Positions 5,098-5,438 of a stretch of 5,438 bases of DNA are shown one piece after another. The translations under genes were made by a program, and so were the position numbers. The notes beneath the pieces were generated by a model. The model had not been told where the DNA came from. It saw only the letters and a list, made by a program, of their open reading frames with translations, and searched no databases. How positions within the stretch are numbered: the stretch's first letter is position 1; the number at the start of each line of letters is the position of its first letter. The stretch comes from UBA1368 sp964563125. GTDB taxonomy: Bacteria > Bacillota > Syntrophomonadia > Syntrophomonadales > Syntrophomonadaceae. The stretch spans positions 1 through 5,438 of the forward strand of contig CAZLVY010000088.1 in the NCBI GenBank assembly GCA_964563125.1, in the 5' to 3' direction.

Positions 5098-5350
5098 CCC
5101 CATAAAATAGCGATTTCCTTAAATTTTAGGTTGATTTAATTAGTATGTCATTAGACGCAGCCTTTTTCAATGTTAAATTACATTACCATACTTGGTCCGC
5201 AAAGCTGTAAATCAAAATATGTTCTTTATTATTGCGACTATCTATGGTAGAATATAAAATTGTTGGCATACTAAACTTAATATATTATAGTAGGCTCGCG
5301 AAATGGGTTATTATACCTTGCTAAGGCATTTTAGAAAATACAATTCATCC
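5098..5350. other. Non-coding intergenic stretch between divergent transcripts
   Basis: This very AT-rich region separates the redox operon promoter from the tRNA-Gly promoter. I see no supportable coding region; a 17-codon ATG reading at 5303-5356 lacks a ribosome binding site. It holds a weak second minus-strand promoter (5142-5170) and a possible plus-strand promoter at 5232-5260 (TTGCGA, 17 bases, TAAAAT). A short CCTT-GCT-AAGG hairpin followed by CATTTT lies near 5317-5332. No repeats or mobile-element ends were seen. Confidence 0.6.
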
Positions 5351-5379
5351 TTGTAATGCTTTTTGAAAACAGGTATAAT
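5351..5379 (+). promoter_or_regulatory. Promoter of the tRNA-Gly gene
   Basis: TTGTAA (5351-5356) and a perfect TATAAT (5374-5379) are 17 bases apart. The -10 box ends 11 bases before the first base of the tRNA, as expected for a stable-RNA promoter with a very short 5' leader. Confidence 0.85.
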
Positions 5380-5390
5380 ACTTTTTGCGG

Positions 5391-5438
5391 GCGGGTGTAG
5401 CTCAGTGGTAGAGCCCCAGCCTTCCAAGCTGGTTGCGA
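5391..5438 (+). tRNA. tRNA-Gly (anticodon UCC), 3' part outside window
   Basis: The first 48 bases of a tRNA are visible. They comprise the 5' acceptor strand GCGGGTG (5391-5397), TA, D stem GCTC/GAGC with an AGTGGTA loop (5400-5414), and anticodon stem CCAGC/GCTGG (5416-5420, 5428-5432) around CTTCCAA. The anticodon TCC (5423-5425) reads GGA and GGG glycine codons. The window ends in the variable/T-arm region. It is not a tRNA-Sec: the anticodon is UCC, not UCA. Confidence 0.95.

Noticed and set aside
5303..5356. 17-codon peptide MGYYTLLRHFRKYNSSL before the tRNA
   Set aside because: There is no ribosome binding site, and the stop overlaps the tRNA promoter -35 box. It is no more than chance expectation in AT-rich DNA.
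5391..5438. tRNA at the window end as tRNA-Sec serving the selenoproteins
   Set aside because: The anticodon is UCC and the acceptor and D stems are those of an ordinary tRNA-Gly.
1..5438. CRISPR arrays, insertion sequences, prophage or integration sites
   Set aside because: No spaced direct repeats, transposase motifs or terminal repeats were seen. The tRNA is cut by the window end, so integration at its 3' end cannot be judged.

Overview
The window looks like chromosomal DNA of an anaerobic, AT-rich, low-GC Gram-positive bacterium of the Clostridia type. The clues are a short-chain acyl-CoA dehydrogenase beside a MaoC hydratase (fatty acid or butyrate metabolism, as in syntrophic Clostridia), strong purine-rich ribosome binding sites, a full-length GGDEF + HD-GYP receptor, and in-frame UGA codons best read as selenocysteine. 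The taxon is an inference. The sequence holds one assembly gap of exactly 100 N.

Layout. At 1-922 (+) lie the 3' end of an acyl-CoA dehydrogenase gene and a MaoC-type enoyl-CoA hydratase, closed by a nested inverted-repeat terminator at 940-1015. On the minus strand, 3506-1026 encodes an 826-residue membrane receptor: extracellular Cache, HAMP, PAS, GGDEF and HD-GYP. Upstream of it on the same strand is a compact three-gene thiol-redox operon (4968-3668) with its own promoter. It encodes a 108-residue cytosolic thioredoxin-fold protein related in pattern to YuzD, a 145-residue membrane-anchored thioredoxin, and a CcdA-type transmembrane thiol-electron carrier interrupted by the gap. About 400 bases of mostly regulatory DNA follow, then a tRNA-Gly(UCC) gene on the plus strand, cut by the window end.

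The main discovery is that the first two redox genes are each broken by a single in-frame UGA. In both, the UGA sits exactly where the first cysteine of a CxxC redox motif belongs (Sec-Ala-Gly-Cys and Sec-Pro-Ala-Cys). Coding continues in frame past each UGA into a sensible thioredoxin-fold C-terminus, and foldable stem-loops lie just downstream as bacterial SECIS candidates. UGA is not a general sense codon here: the 826-codon receptor gene contains none, and ccdA ends with UGA. The operon therefore probably encodes two selenoproteins next to a CcdA membrane partner, which suggests a selenium-based electron relay from cytosolic thiols across the membrane. An ordinary gene caller would split or truncate both genes.

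The receptor gene lies 161 bases downstream of ccdA on the same strand. A functional link between redox state and cyclic-di-GMP is possible but unproven.
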